Assembly (NCBI RefSeq): GCF_030269645.1
Contig: NZ_BSTR01000014.1
Location: 62,001 to 126,000 of the forward strand
Length of the DNA stretch: 64,000 nt
Source: Actinokineospora sp. NBRC 105648
GTDB lineage: Bacteria; Actinomycetota; Actinomycetes; Mycobacteriales; Pseudonocardiaceae
Direction of reading: 5' to 3'
Below the pieces are notes generated by a model. The model saw nothing but the letters and a program-made list of their open reading frames with translations, had not been told where the DNA came from and did not search any database. A program made the translations under genes and the position numbers. Positions 49,396 through 57,975 of the stretch are shown in pieces (position 1 is the stretch's first letter; the number at the start of each line of letters is the position of its first letter).

Positions 49396-49570
49396 GGAAC
49401 GGGAGAGCCCTCGACGCGGAGTCGGGGCACCGAAGGAGCAATCTCCCCGCCAATCTCTCAGGTACAGCTACCGTTCCACGCCAGGCCACTCTGGAAAGCA
49501 GGCGCGATCTCGGCGCCTCACCCACGGTGCAAGCCGCTCTGCGGTGAAGCTCTCAGGTGCCATGACAGAG
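49396..49570 (+). ncRNA. Tandem glycine riboswitch upstream of gcvT
   Basis: Two aptamers in series. The first is closed by ggaacgg (49396-49402) with ccgttcc (49471-49477) and contains gggagagc, caccgaaggagcaa and atctctcaggtac. The second is closed by ctctg (49489-49493) with cagag (49566-49570) and contains ggtgcaagccgctc and agctctcaggtgcc. The paired CTCTCAGG blocks are the family hallmark. The following 175 bases hold the expression platform, including ctggat/atccag and ggcgtgt/acacgcc stems. Glycine binding normally turns on glycine breakdown genes. Confidence 0.95.
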
Positions 49571-49746
49571 GGGGAGTTCCGCGCACTGGATACGTCCATC
49601 CAGGCATTCCCAGGAGCTCCCATGATCCCTGTCCATCCACAATTCGCTCAACCATCCACCGCCCGACCGGTCACGCTGCGCCACGCGTGCCCGGCGTGTC
49701 AGGCTGCGCGAAACACGCCCAGCGCGCCGAAGGAGACCCGACTTCC

Positions 49747-50847
49747 ATGAGCACACCCTCACCCCTGCACGCGGTGCACGAGGCCCTCGGTGCCTCGTTC
49801 ACGGACTTCGCGGGCTGGGCGATGCCGCTGCGCTACGGCAGCGAGCTGGCCGAGCACAAGGCGGTGCGCACCGCGTCCGGCCTGTTCGACCTCAGCCACA
49901 TGGGCGAGATCGAGCTGACCGGCCCGCAGGCCGCCGAGGCGCTGAACTTCGCGCTGGTCGGCAAGCTCTCCGCGGTCAAGCCGGGCAAGGCCCGCTATAC
50001 GATGATTTGCGACGAGAGCGGCGGCGTGCTCGATGATCTGGTCGTGTACCGACTCGCGGCCGACAAGTACATGGTGGTGGCCAACGCGTCCAACGCGGCC
50101 ACCGTCGCCGCCGCGCTGCGCGAGCGCGCGGCCGGTTTCGACGTCGAGGTCGCCGACCGCTCCGCCGAGTTGGCGCTGATCGCGGTCCAGGGCCCCACCT
50201 CCGCGGCGATCATCGGCGCGGTCACCGGCGCCGACCTGGAGTCGCTGGCCTACTACGCCAGCGTGCCCGCCACCCTGGCCGGGCACGAGATCCTGTTGGC
50301 GCGCACCGGCTACACCGGTGAGGACGGCTTCGAGGTCTATGTGGACGGCGCGCACGCGCCCGAGGTCTGGCGGGTCCTCACCGAGGCGGGCCAGGAGCAC
50401 GGCCTGCTGCCCGCGGGCCTGGCCTGCCGCGACACGCTGCGGCTGGAGGCGGGGATGCCGCTCTACGGCAACGAGCTGACCGCCGACTTCACCCCGTTCG
50501 ACGCCGGTCTGGGCCGGGTCGTCAAGTTCGACAAGCCCGGCGACTTCGTCGGCCGCGCGGCGCTGGAGCGCCGCCGCGACGCCGATGTGGAGACCAAGGT
50601 CCTGGTCGGTCTCGTCGGCAGTGGCAAGCGCGCCCCCCGACACGGGTACTCCGTGGTCGACGGCACCGGCACCGAGGTCGGTACGGTCACCAGCGGCGCC
50701 CTCTCGCCCACTCTCGGCCACCCGATCGCCATGGCGTACGTACCGGTCGCGGTGAGCGAGCCGGGCACCGCGCTGTCGGTCGACATCCGCGGCACGGTGG
50801 CCCCGGTCGAGGTCGTCAAGCTGCCCTTCTACCAGCGTCCCGCCTGA
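49747..50847 (+). CDS. gcvT: Glycine cleavage system T protein (aminomethyltransferase)
   Basis: 366 residues from ATG 49747; AAGGAG lies about 11 bases upstream. Tetrahydrofolate-binding protein that releases NH3 and transfers the methylene group from the H-protein lipoyl arm. Signatures: [42 protein letters not shown] and the [21 protein letters not shown] helix. First gene after the riboswitch, followed by gcvH and glyA. The P protein gene is not in this cluster and must lie elsewhere. Confidence 0.97.
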   Translation: MSTPSPLHAVHEALGASFTDFAGWAMPLRYGSELAEHKAVRTASGLFDLSHMGEIELTGPQAAEALNFALVGKLSAVKPGKARYTMICDESGGVLDDLVVYRLAADKYMVVANASNAATVAAALRERAAGFDVEVADRSAELALIAVQGPTSAAIIGAVTGADLESLAYYASVPATLAGHEILLARTGYTGEDGFEVYVDGAHAPEVWRVLTEAGQEHGLLPAGLACRDTLRLEAGMPLYGNELTADFTPFDAGLGRVVKFDKPGDFVGRAALERRRDADVETKVLVGLVGSGKRAPRHGYSVVDGTGTEVGTVTSGALSPTLGHPIAMAYVPVAVSEPGTALSVDIRGTVAPVEVVKLPFYQRPA

Positions 50848-50866
50848 TCAGGAGATCGAGAAGCAG

Positions 50867-51244
50867 ATGAGCAACCCGGAGAACCTCGGTTACACCGCCG
50901 AGCACGAGTGGGTCGACCTCGCCGAGGGCACCGCCACGGTCGGTGTGACCAAGTACGCCGCCGACGCGCTCGGTGACGTCGTCTACGTCCAGCTCCCCGA
51001 GGTCGGCGCCAAGATCACCGCGGGCGAGCCGTGCGGCGAGATCGAGTCCACCAAGTCCGTCTCCGACCTCTACGCCCCGGCCGACGGCGAGGTCGTGGAG
51101 ATCAACGAGGCGGTCGTGGACAGCCCGGAGCTGGTCAACACCGACCCGTTCGGCGACGGCTGGCTGTTCCGGTTCCGCACCGACGGCGAGCCGGAGCTGC
51201 TCGACGCGGCCGCCTACGCCGAGCTGACCAAGGAAGAGGGCTGA
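50867..51244 (+). CDS. gcvH: Glycine cleavage system H protein
   Basis: 125 residues. Lipoyl-bearing Lys lies in [15 protein letters not shown] (about residue 62), with the usual GYTAEHEWV start and [17 protein letters not shown]. It shuttles the aminomethyl group between P, T and L proteins. Twenty bases separate it from gcvT and one from glyA, so all three are one transcript under the riboswitch. Confidence 0.97.
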   Translation: MSNPENLGYTAEHEWVDLAEGTATVGVTKYAADALGDVVYVQLPEVGAKITAGEPCGEIESTKSVSDLYAPADGEVVEINEAVVDSPELVNTDPFGDGWLFRFRTDGEPELLDAAAYAELTKEEG

Positions 51245-51245
51245 G

Positions 51246-52517
51246 ATGAGCACGTTCGGACAGTCGCTCGCCGAGGTCGACCCCGAGGTCGCCGCCGCGG
51301 TCGCCGCCGAGCTGCACCGCCAGCAGTCCACCCTGGAGATGATCGCCTCGGAGAACTTCGCCCCGGTGGGCGTGCTCGAGGCGCAGGGCTCGGTGCTGAC
51401 CAACAAGTACGCCGAGGGCTACCCCGGCCGCCGCTACTACGGCGGCTGCGAGCACGTCGACGTCATCGAGCAGCTGGCGATCGACCGGGTCAAGGAGCTC
51501 TTCGGCGCCGAGCACGCCAACGTGCAGCCGCACTCGGGCGCGCAGGCCAACGCCGCGGCGATGGTGTCGGTGCTCAACCCGGGCGACACGATCCTCGGGC
51601 TGGACCTGGCCCACGGCGGCCACCTCACGCACGGCATGAAGATCAATTTCTCCGGCAAGCTGTACAAGGTCGTCGCCTACCAGGTCTCCAAGGAGACCGG
51701 GATCGTCGACATGGCCGAGGTCGAGCGGCTGGCCGTGGAGCACAAGCCGAAGCTGATCATCGCGGGCTGGTCGGCCTACCCCCGCCAGCTCGACTTCGCC
51801 GAGTTCCGCCGCATCGCGGACGCGGTGGACGCGCTGCTGATGGTCGACATGGCGCACTTCGCGGGCCTGGTGGCCGCGGGGCTGCACCCGAACCCGGTGC
51901 CGCACGCGCACCTGGTCACCACCACCACGCACAAGACCCTCGGCGGTCCGCGCGGCGGTGTCATCCTGAGCACCAAGGCGCTGGCCAAGAAGGTCAACTC
52001 GGCGGTGTTCCCGGGTCAGCAGGGCGGTCCGCTCGAGCACGTGATCGCCGCCAAGGCGGTCGCGTTCAAGATCGCCGCCACCGAGGAGTTCGCCGAGCGG
52101 CAGCGGCGGGTCCTCGAGGGCGCCCGGGTCCTGGCCGACCGGTTGTCGGCGCCGGACTGCGCCGAGGCCGGGGTGAAGGTCGCCAGCGGTGGCACCGACG
52201 TGCACCTGGTGCTGGTCGACCTGGTCGGTTCCGAGCTCGACGGCCAGCAGGCCGAGGACCGGCTGCACTCGGTGGGCATCACGGTCAACCGCAACGCGGT
52301 CCCGTTCGACCCGCGCCCGCCGATGGTCACCTCCGGGCTGCGCATCGGCACCCCCGCCCTGGCCACCCGGGGCTTCGACGTCGAGGACTTCGCCGAGGTC
52401 GCCGACATCATCGCGGTCGCGCTCCGGCGCGACTTCGACGAGCAGACCAGTGCCGCGCTGCGCGATCGCGTGGCGGCCCTGGTCGAGCGCCGCCCGCTCT
52501 ACCCGGAGCTGGGCTAG
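51246..52517 (+). CDS. glyA: Serine hydroxymethyltransferase
   Basis: 423 residues. PLP lysine in [15 protein letters not shown]; other signatures are [38 protein letters not shown] and [11 protein letters not shown]. It interconverts serine and glycine using tetrahydrofolate, here presumably converting glycine plus the one-carbon unit from GcvT to serine. It starts one base after the gcvH stop. A glyA copy under a glycine riboswitch is usually the catabolic copy, and another may exist elsewhere. Confidence 0.97.
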   Translation: MSTFGQSLAEVDPEVAAAVAAELHRQQSTLEMIASENFAPVGVLEAQGSVLTNKYAEGYPGRRYYGGCEHVDVIEQLAIDRVKELFGAEHANVQPHSGAQANAAAMVSVLNPGDTILGLDLAHGGHLTHGMKINFSGKLYKVVAYQVSKETGIVDMAEVERLAVEHKPKLIIAGWSAYPRQLDFAEFRRIADAVDALLMVDMAHFAGLVAAGLHPNPVPHAHLVTTTTHKTLGGPRGGVILSTKALAKKVNSAVFPGQQGGPLEHVIAAKAVAFKIAATEEFAERQRRVLEGARVLADRLSAPDCAEAGVKVASGGTDVHLVLVDLVGSELDGQQAEDRLHSVGITVNRNAVPFDPRPPMVTSGLRIGTPALATRGFDVEDFAEVADIIAVALRRDFDEQTSAALRDRVAALVERRPLYPELG

Positions 52518-52596
52518 CCGACTGGTCGTCGGCCGCCGCGCCGGGATCCGGCGCGGCGGCCCGGCGGCCGGTCACCTGCGGAAAGTGAGGTACGTC

Positions 52597-53967
52597 GTGG
52601 CGGTCAGCGTCTTCGACCTGTTCAGCATCGGCATCGGCCCGTCCAGCTCGCACACGGTGGGCCCGATGCGCGCCGCCCTGATGTTCGTCGAAGGGCTGCG
52701 CGAACGCGGCCTGCTGGACACCACGGCGCGGGTGCGCGCGGAGCTGTTCGGCTCGCTCGGCGCCACCGGCCACGGGCACGGCAGCGACAAGGCGGTGCTG
52801 CTCGGGCTGGCGGGGGAGCGGCCCGAGGACGTCGACACCGACACCGTGCCCCAGCGGGTCGCCGACATCCGCGCCTCGCACCGCCTCCGGGTGCTCGGCT
52901 CGCACGAGATCGCCTTCAACGAGGACGACGACCTCGTGATGCACCGCCGCAAGTCGTTGCCGTTGCACCCCAACGGCATGACCTTCACCGCCTGGGACGC
53001 CGAGGGCGTGGAACTGGCCCACCGCACGTACTACTCGGTCGGCGGCGGCTTCGTCCTCGACGAGAACTCCACCGACGGCCCGGTCATCTCCGCGGACACC
53101 ACCCCGGTCCCGTTCCCGTTCCGCACCGCCACGGACCTGTTGGCGCACTGCGAGTCCAGCGGCCTGAACATCGCCGAGGTCATGCTGCGCAACGAGTTGG
53201 TGTGGCGCACCGAGCCCGAGATCCGCGCGGGCCTGCTGGCGATCTGGCAGGTCATGCAGGACTGCGTCGCCCGCGGCTGCGAGCAGGACGGCATCCTGCC
53301 CGGCGGCCTCAAGGTCCCCCGCCGCGCGAAGTCCTTGCACGAGAAGCTCTTGGCCGAGGACGGCGCCGACGACCCGCTGTACGTGATGGACTGGGTCAGC
53401 CTCTACGCCCTGGCCGTCAACGAGGAGAACGCCTCCGGTGGCCGCGTCGTCACAGCGCCGACCAACGGCGCCGCGGGCATCATCCCGGCCGTGCTGCACT
53501 ACTACACACGTTTCCTCAAGGGCACCGAGGACGGCGTCATCGAGTTCATGCTGACCGCGGCCGCCATCGGCGTGGTGCTGAAGGAAACCGGCTCCATCTC
53601 CGGCGCCGAGGTCGGCTGCCAGGGCGAGGTCGGCTCCGCCTGCGCCATGGCCGCCGCAGGCCTGACGGCGGTGCGCGGCGGCACCGTCGCGCAGGTGGAG
53701 AACGCCGCCGAGATCGGCCTGGAGCACCACCTCGGCCTGACGTGTGACCCCGTCGGCGGCCTGGTCCAGATCCCCTGCATCGAGCGCAACGCCGTGGGCA
53801 GCACCAAGGCCATCAACGCCTCCCGAATCGCCCTGCGCGGCGACGGCACCCACGTGGTCCACCTCGACAAGGTCATCAAGACCATGCGCGAAACCGGCGC
53901 CGACATGCACACCAAGTACAAGGAAACCGCCCGTGGCGGCCTAGCCCTCAACGTCATCGAGTGCTGA
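52597..53967 (+). CDS. sdaA: L-serine ammonia-lyase (Fe-S dehydratase)
   Basis: 456 residues from GTG 52597, with GTGAGGT 5 bases upstream. Single-chain type: N-terminal beta domain ([20 protein letters not shown]) and C-terminal catalytic domain. [4Fe-4S] ligands fit the Cys of [17 protein letters not shown] and [16 protein letters not shown]. It converts serine to pyruvate and ammonia. Coming after gcvT-gcvH-glyA, it completes a glycine-to-serine-to-pyruvate route. The 79-base gap upstream has a GC-rich hairpin (cgccgcgcc/ggcgcggcg), so it may also have its own control. Confidence 0.96.
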   Translation: MAVSVFDLFSIGIGPSSSHTVGPMRAALMFVEGLRERGLLDTTARVRAELFGSLGATGHGHGSDKAVLLGLAGERPEDVDTDTVPQRVADIRASHRLRVLGSHEIAFNEDDDLVMHRRKSLPLHPNGMTFTAWDAEGVELAHRTYYSVGGGFVLDENSTDGPVISADTTPVPFPFRTATDLLAHCESSGLNIAEVMLRNELVWRTEPEIRAGLLAIWQVMQDCVARGCEQDGILPGGLKVPRRAKSLHEKLLAEDGADDPLYVMDWVSLYALAVNEENASGGRVVTAPTNGAAGIIPAVLHYYTRFLKGTEDGVIEFMLTAAAIGVVLKETGSISGAEVGCQGEVGSACAMAAAGLTAVRGGTVAQVENAAEIGLEHHLGLTCDPVGGLVQIPCIERNAVGSTKAINASRIALRGDGTHVVHLDKVIKTMRETGADMHTKYKETARGGLALNVIEC

Positions 53968-54215
53968 TCCGGCAAGCGGGTCCCGCCGCCCGCTCGGGGA
54001 CCACCCGCTCAGCCGTTTCGACACCGCGACATCCCGGCGAGCACCCCGCGCCGGGCCGCGGCGCCGTGGTCTCCTGATCACCGCACGGCCGAACGGCCGT
54101 CACACCGGCAGCCGATTCTGTTGCGCGGCAACGTCTCCTACGCTGAGCGAACGTGATTCGCCCTGGGGCGACCCAACGGCGAGGACAAGCGGCGGACTCG
54201 GTGAGGGGACAACTG

Positions 54216-54656
54216 ATGCGGACAACCATGAAGGCGGCGGCAGCGGCGGCGGCGTGCGCGGCGCTGGTGATCGCGAGCGCGCCCACGGCTTCGGCGGCCA
54301 CCGCCGTGCTCAGCAACTCCTGCTACGGCGGCTGGTTCGCCTTCGACATCGTCGCGGTCGGCGGTCCGATCCCGGCGGGCAGCCAGTGGACCTCGTCCTA
54401 CTCCGGCTCGATGATGTGGGGCGACCAGTACGACGTCCGCCCGGTGCCCGGGATCGTCCAGGTGACCAAGACCTCGCACAAGGCGACCGTCACCCTGACC
54501 AACCCGGCCGCGATCCCCGCGGGCAGCGGGGTCACCCTCACCCTCAGCGGCTACCCGCTCAGCGGCCCGTCGGGTCTCAGCCTGCAGCTCAACGGCTACG
54601 GCGGCTACACCAGCGCCCACTTCGACGTCGAGAACGGCGACTGGCCGCAGTGCTGA
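54216..54656 (+). CDS. Secreted small protein, Cys-tailed paralogue 1
   Basis: 146 residues; GAGGGG lies 7 bases before the ATG. Signal peptide to about residue 28 (APTASA cleavage). Mature protein about 118 residues, starting ATAVLSNSCYGGW. Shared with the two next genes: a Cys about 9 residues into the mature part, IPAGSQWTS, NPAAIPAGS, SGYPL, LNGYGG and a final Cys as the very last residue (DWPQC). The two Cys probably form one disulfide closing a beta-sandwich. I recognise no family. Followed by a strong hairpin. Confidence 0.85.
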   Translation: MRTTMKAAAAAAACAALVIASAPTASAATAVLSNSCYGGWFAFDIVAVGGPIPAGSQWTSSYSGSMMWGDQYDVRPVPGIVQVTKTSHKATVTLTNPAAIPAGSGVTLTLSGYPLSGPSGLSLQLNGYGGYTSAHFDVENGDWPQC

Positions 54657-54691
54657 GCGCCGACGGGACCAGCGCGCTCCGCTGATCGGCC

Positions 54692-54732
54692 GACGCCTGG
54701 TTTCCCTTGAGCGCCAAGGAAAACCAGGCGTC
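54692..54732 (+). terminator. 18-bp hairpin after paralogue 1
   Basis: gacgcctggtttcccttg (54692-54709) pairs with caaggaaaaccaggcgtc (54715-54732), with one G-T pair, around agcgc. It separates paralogue 1 from paralogue 2, which therefore needs its own promoter in 54733-54790. Confidence 0.75.
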
Positions 54733-54804
54733 ACCCCGTCGGCCGATTCCCGCGCCCGGTTTCCCGCTTAGGCTCAGGGAAATCACCTCGGGGGAGGACG
54801 AAAG

Positions 54805-55230
54805 ATGCGCTACACCAGCAGAACCGCGCTCGCCGTGGCCGCTTGCGCCGCGATCACCTGCGCCACCGCACCCGCGGCGGCGGCCGACAACGCCGTCCTC
54901 GGCAGCACCTGCTACCACGGCTGGTACTCCTTCACCGTGACCGCCACCGGTGGCGACATCCCGGCGGGCAGCCAGTGGACCTCGGGCTGGTCGGCCGCGA
55001 CCCAGTTCCCCGAGCAGTACGGCATCGTGTCCGACCCGCCGTTGTTCACCTACACGCGGCTCGCCGTCGCCAAGGTCAGCGTGACCAACCCCAACCCGAT
55101 CCCCGCGGGCACCCGCGTCGTGATCGAACCGCGCGGATACCCGCTCACCAACAAGAGCCTGCTGCGCCTCTACCTCCAGGGCTACGGCGGCAGCGTGGGC
55201 CGCGCCTTCGACGACTGGCCCACCTGCTGA
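54805..55230 (+). CDS. Secreted small protein, Cys-tailed paralogue 2
   Basis: 141 residues; GGGGAGG lies 8 bases before the ATG. Signal peptide to about residue 27 (APAAAA). The mature part begins DNAVLGSTCYHGW and keeps GGDIPAGSQWTSGW, NPNPIPAGTRVVI, RGYPL, LQGYGG and the terminal Cys (DWPTC). Closest in pattern to paralogue 1 at the N-terminus and to paralogue 3 in the GGDIPAG region. Only two Cys in the mature protein. Only 22 bases separate it from paralogue 3. Confidence 0.85.
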   Translation: MRYTSRTALAVAACAAITCATAPAAAADNAVLGSTCYHGWYSFTVTATGGDIPAGSQWTSGWSAATQFPEQYGIVSDPPLFTYTRLAVAKVSVTNPNPIPAGTRVVIEPRGYPLTNKSLLRLYLQGYGGSVGRAFDDWPTC

Positions 55231-55252
55231 TGACCACAAAGGACAGCCTGAC

Positions 55253-55690
55253 GTGAGAAACCACCGCGTGCGAACGATCTGCGCGATCGCGGCCACCACC
55301 CTGGCGCTGACCTGTGCCGTGTCGGCTTCGGCTTCGGCCGACACGGCGGTGCTGAAGCCCGTGTGCGCCAACAGCAACCCTACGTTCACGATCACCGCGA
55401 CCGGCGGCGACATCCCCGCGGGCAGCACCTGGACCTCCTCGTGGGCCGCCGCGTCACCGATCAACCCGCAGTACGCGGTCTCGGCGACTCCCGCCGTGAT
55501 CCAGTCGACACCCATCAACACCCACAAAGTGGCGTTGACGAACCCCGCCCCCATCCCTGCGGGCACCAGGGTGACCCTCAACCTCAGCGGCTACCCCCTG
55601 ACCACAAGAGGCCCGCTCACCCTGATCCTCAACGGCTACGGCGGCTCAACCTCGTTCTGGTCCGAGAACGGCAGCGTCCCGTTCTGCTGA
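55253..55690 (+). CDS. Secreted small protein, Cys-tailed paralogue 3
   Basis: 145 residues from a GTG start. Signal peptide to about residue 29 (SASASA). The mature part begins DTAVLKPVCANSNP and keeps GGDIPAGSTWTSSW, NPAPIPAGTRVTL, SGYPL, LNGYGG and the terminal Cys (SVPFC). It lacks the aromatic CY.GW of the other two after the first Cys, so the surface around that disulfide differs. Probably in one transcript with paralogue 2. Confidence 0.84.
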   Translation: MRNHRVRTICAIAATTLALTCAVSASASADTAVLKPVCANSNPTFTITATGGDIPAGSTWTSSWAAASPINPQYAVSATPAVIQSTPINTHKVALTNPAPIPAGTRVTLNLSGYPLTTRGPLTLILNGYGGSTSFWSENGSVPFC

Positions 55691-55694
55691 CCCG

Positions 55695-55901
55695 CTAGCC
55701 CGCGATGCTCAGTGGATCGCCCGGGTTCTCGGCGATCCACCGGCACGCGTCCGCGCTGAGCGTGCAGGCCCGCCGGAACCGCTCGACCGCCTCGTGGGTC
55801 AACGTCCCCGTGCGCGCCTGCTCCTGCAGGGTGCGCGCGTAGACGACCACGTCCACCAGGTTTCCCAGCACGAACGCGGTCTCCGGCGGTGGCCCGCTCA
55901 T
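55695..55901 (-). CDS. Hypothetical 68-aa protein, last gene of a three-gene operon
   Basis: Start ATG 55901 overlaps the stop of the upstream gene (ATGA), which supports it over an earlier ATG in the same frame. It is helical, with FVLGNLVDVVVYARTLQEQA, a Phe-Arg-Arg-Ala-Cys segment and WIAENPGDPLS at the end. No known domain. It ends 4 bases from the stop of secreted paralogue 3, tail to tail. Confidence 0.72.
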   Translation of the reverse strand: MSGPPPETAFVLGNLVDVVVYARTLQEQARTGTLTHEAVERFRRACTLSADACRWIAENPGDPLSIAG

Positions 55902-56128
55902 CGGCCACCGCCGGGCTGCGGGAACGGCTGCGGGAACGCCACGTTGACGAACCCCAGTGCGCACTCCGGGCACAACACCCCGACCGGCCTCCTGTCATCC
56001 ACGCGGTCCAACGGCATCCCACAGAACCCCACCGACATCCCCTGCGGCGTCAGGTGAACACGCCTGCGGTAGTAACTGCTCCGACCCCACCTGATCTGAA
56101 CGGCGGTCGCCGCGGCGCCCGGGCTCAC
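55898..56128 (-). CDS. Hypothetical 76-aa protein with possible zinc knuckle
   Basis: GTG 56128 overlaps the stop of the gene upstream (GTGA). Contains IRWGRSSYYRRRVHL, then GFCGMPLD and GVLCPECALGFV: three Cys, the first in FCGM and a C-x2-C pair, with nearby acidic residues, so zinc binding is possible but incomplete. The end is Pro/Gln-rich. Family unknown. Adjacent to both a 68-aa and a 158-aa gene in one operon. Confidence 0.7.
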   Translation of the reverse strand: MSPGAAATAVQIRWGRSSYYRRRVHLTPQGMSVGFCGMPLDRVDDRRPVGVLCPECALGFVNVAFPQPFPQPGGGR

Positions 56129-56601
56129 CACGCGCCACGCCCCCGGTCGAGCACGCGTCTGACCGTGCCCACGACCGCCGCCCACGGCGGCAAATCCCGC
56201 GCGTGCCGCGGGACATCGCGCCACCGCAACCCATCCGGGTTCGTTTCGGCGCTCAACCCCGGTAGCACTACCGTGCTGTGCCGCGGCACCACCCGCACAC
56301 CGGCCAAGCGGACGTCATCGCGAAGCTGCAAACTGTCTGAAAGGGACAGAGTGGTGACCGCGACCACCGGCCCACGCCCAGTGTCAAGGCAGGGCAGCCG
56401 CAACAACGCAAGCGCTAGCTCTACCTGGACTGGTTGGTGCAACGAACGCGGTAGCACCAACATGTCCAGGTCAGCGCCGACGTCAACGACCAACCGCGCG
56501 CCGTCGACACGCACGGACCACCCGAACCGCTTCGCGTAAGCGTCTCGATCGCGGGTGAGCAGGTAAGAGCCCGAGCCGATGGCCGGGCAGGATGTGACCA
56601 T
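56125..56601 (-). CDS. Hypothetical 158-aa protein, first gene of the operon
   Basis: ATG 56601 is preceded by GGGAGG at 4 bases; an ATG at 56613 has no site. An alpha/beta pattern (AYAKRFGWSVRVDGARLVV) and later VAVTTLSLSDSL and RHSTVVLPG. It ends in a basic tail. It slightly resembles small N-terminal parts of bifunctional primase/polymerase-like proteins of actinomycetes, but no catalytic acid cluster is visible. Divergent from the Scr1-type regulator with 116 bases between. Confidence 0.65.
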   Translation of the reverse strand: MVTSCPAIGSGSYLLTRDRDAYAKRFGWSVRVDGARLVVDVGADLDMLVLPRSLHQPVQVELALALLRLPCLDTGRGPVVAVTTLSLSDSLQLRDDVRLAGVRVVPRHSTVVLPGLSAETNPDGLRWRDVPRHARDLPPWAAVVGTVRRVLDRGRGAW

Positions 56602-56717
56602 GATGCCTCCCATGGGCTAAATTTGACCCGTGGATTCAACAGTGTCAAGATGAAACCATCCCCCCGATGGGGTGATTCCATCCCACGAAGCGCTGCGAAT
56701 CCGAGAGGGTGTGTCCC

Positions 56718-57605
56718 GTGAACGACGTCGAACTCCCCAGGTCCCTGCAAGCAGGCAGCCCCACGCTGTTCAAGCGCATGATCAACCTCTCGCTCAGGCG
56801 CTGGCGCGACGAGGCTGGCCTCAAGCAGGGCGAGGCCGCCACCCGGTTGCGCCGGACCACCGCCCACATCAGCAACATCGAGACCGACCGACTGCCACCA
56901 GCGCCGGACCTGGAGCTCCTGCTCGACTTCTACGGCAAGGGCGACCGCATCCCGTTCATGATGGAGATGCTGGAGGCCGCCAGGAAGGCCAACTGGTGGA
57001 AGGCCCTGTCCGGGAAGGTCCCGGCCTGGTTCGACCTGTTCCTGGGCCTGGAGGAGGGCGCCATCGAACTGGCCAGCTTCGACAGCGTGGTCGTGCGCGG
57101 CCTCTTCCAAACCCGCGACTACGCCGAAGCGGTGATCCGAGGCAATCCAGACCTGACTGATGAACAGGTGCAGGCGCTGGTCGACATCCGCATGCAGCGG
57201 CAGCACATCCTCGACCGCCGGGCTAATCCCGTCCACGTCTCGACCGTGATGGACGAGTCTGTCCTCTACCGGCAGCGTGGTAGCTCGGACACCATGCGCG
57301 CCCAGCTCCAACACCTACTGGACCTCTCGCAGCGGCCCAGGATCGACATCCAGATTCTCCCGTTCAGCGCGGGATCGACTCCTGCGCAAGACGGCAGCAC
57401 CTTCACGATGATGAAGTTCCCTCCGGGCATGGATGAGGATCTGGGAGTCGTCTTCGTCGAGCTGCTGACCGGTGGCAAGTACTTCGAGAAGGCCAGCGAG
57501 ATCGTCGAGTACAGGCGGGCCTTGACCAGGCTGCACTCCATGGCGGCTGACCCCAAGGCCACCCGTGCGATCATCAGGAAGGCGATGAAGGAGGTGAAAC
57601 CATGA
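56718..57605 (+). CDS. XRE-type HTH regulator, Scr1-family antitoxin-like
   Basis: 295 residues from GTG 56718 (GAGAGGG 8 bases upstream). N-terminal HTH: LSLRRWRDEAGLKQGEAATR and THISNIETDRLPP. The long C-terminal part has the DUF5753 pattern: GLFQTRDYAEAVIR, RMQRQHILDR, ESVLYRQRG, ILPFSAGSTPAQDGSTF and VVFVELLTGGKYFEKASEI. Such regulators pair with a DUF397 protein, as here (4-nt overlap). In Streptomyces related pairs act as toxin-antitoxin-like or developmental regulators (BldB/WhiJ type). Confidence 0.93.
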   Translation: MNDVELPRSLQAGSPTLFKRMINLSLRRWRDEAGLKQGEAATRLRRTTAHISNIETDRLPPAPDLELLLDFYGKGDRIPFMMEMLEAARKANWWKALSGKVPAWFDLFLGLEEGAIELASFDSVVVRGLFQTRDYAEAVIRGNPDLTDEQVQALVDIRMQRQHILDRRANPVHVSTVMDESVLYRQRGSSDTMRAQLQHLLDLSQRPRIDIQILPFSAGSTPAQDGSTFTMMKFPPGMDEDLGVVFVELLTGGKYFEKASEIVEYRRALTRLHSMAADPKATRAIIRKAMKEVKP

Positions 57606-57871
57606 CCAACGAAAGTCAGACTGCCTGGGCTGACGCGGACTTCCGCAAGTCCAGCTTCAGCGGCGGCCAGAATGGCGCCTGCGTCGAACTGGCTTGGCGC
57701 AAGTCCAGCTTCAGCGGCGGCGAGAACGGTGCCTGCGTCGAGATCGCGCACGCCGAGGACCTCTTCGGCGTGCGGGACTCGAAGAACACCACGGGACCCG
57801 TGCTGGAGCTGTCGGCATCCCAGGGCCACGCCTTCCTGACCGCGATCCGCACCAGTCAGCTCACGGCGTAG
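57602..57871 (+). CDS. DUF397 protein with duplicated core motif
   Basis: 89 residues, coupled to the regulator by ATGA. DUF397 proteins are normally 60-70 residues with one W-RKSSYSG-NGxCVEVA core. Here the core RKSSFSGGxNGACVE occurs twice in tandem (residues 15-32 and 33-50), followed by the usual VRDSKNTTGPVLELS and HAFLTAIR. The extra copy comes from a 54-bp duplication. It is the partner of the Scr1-type regulator. Confidence 0.92.
   Translation: MTNESQTAWADADFRKSSFSGGQNGACVELAWRKSSFSGGENGACVEIAHAEDLFGVRDSKNTTGPVLELSASQGHAFLTAIRTSQLTA
57644..57751 (+). repeat. 54-bp tandem duplication inside the DUF397 gene
   Basis: 57644-57697 and 57698-57751. The first 24 bases are identical (cgcaagtccagcttcagcgg...), then three single differences occur within the next 20 bases before the copies diverge. 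In frame, 18 codons each. Confidence 0.92.
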
Positions 57872-57975
57872 CACGTGTGGCTCGTGAGGTGCCCCGGCCC
57901 AGTCCCAGCGGACCGGGGCACCCACGCGCCGACACCCACCCGAAATCATCCCGTCCCGGCCAAGCTGGGCGAGTG

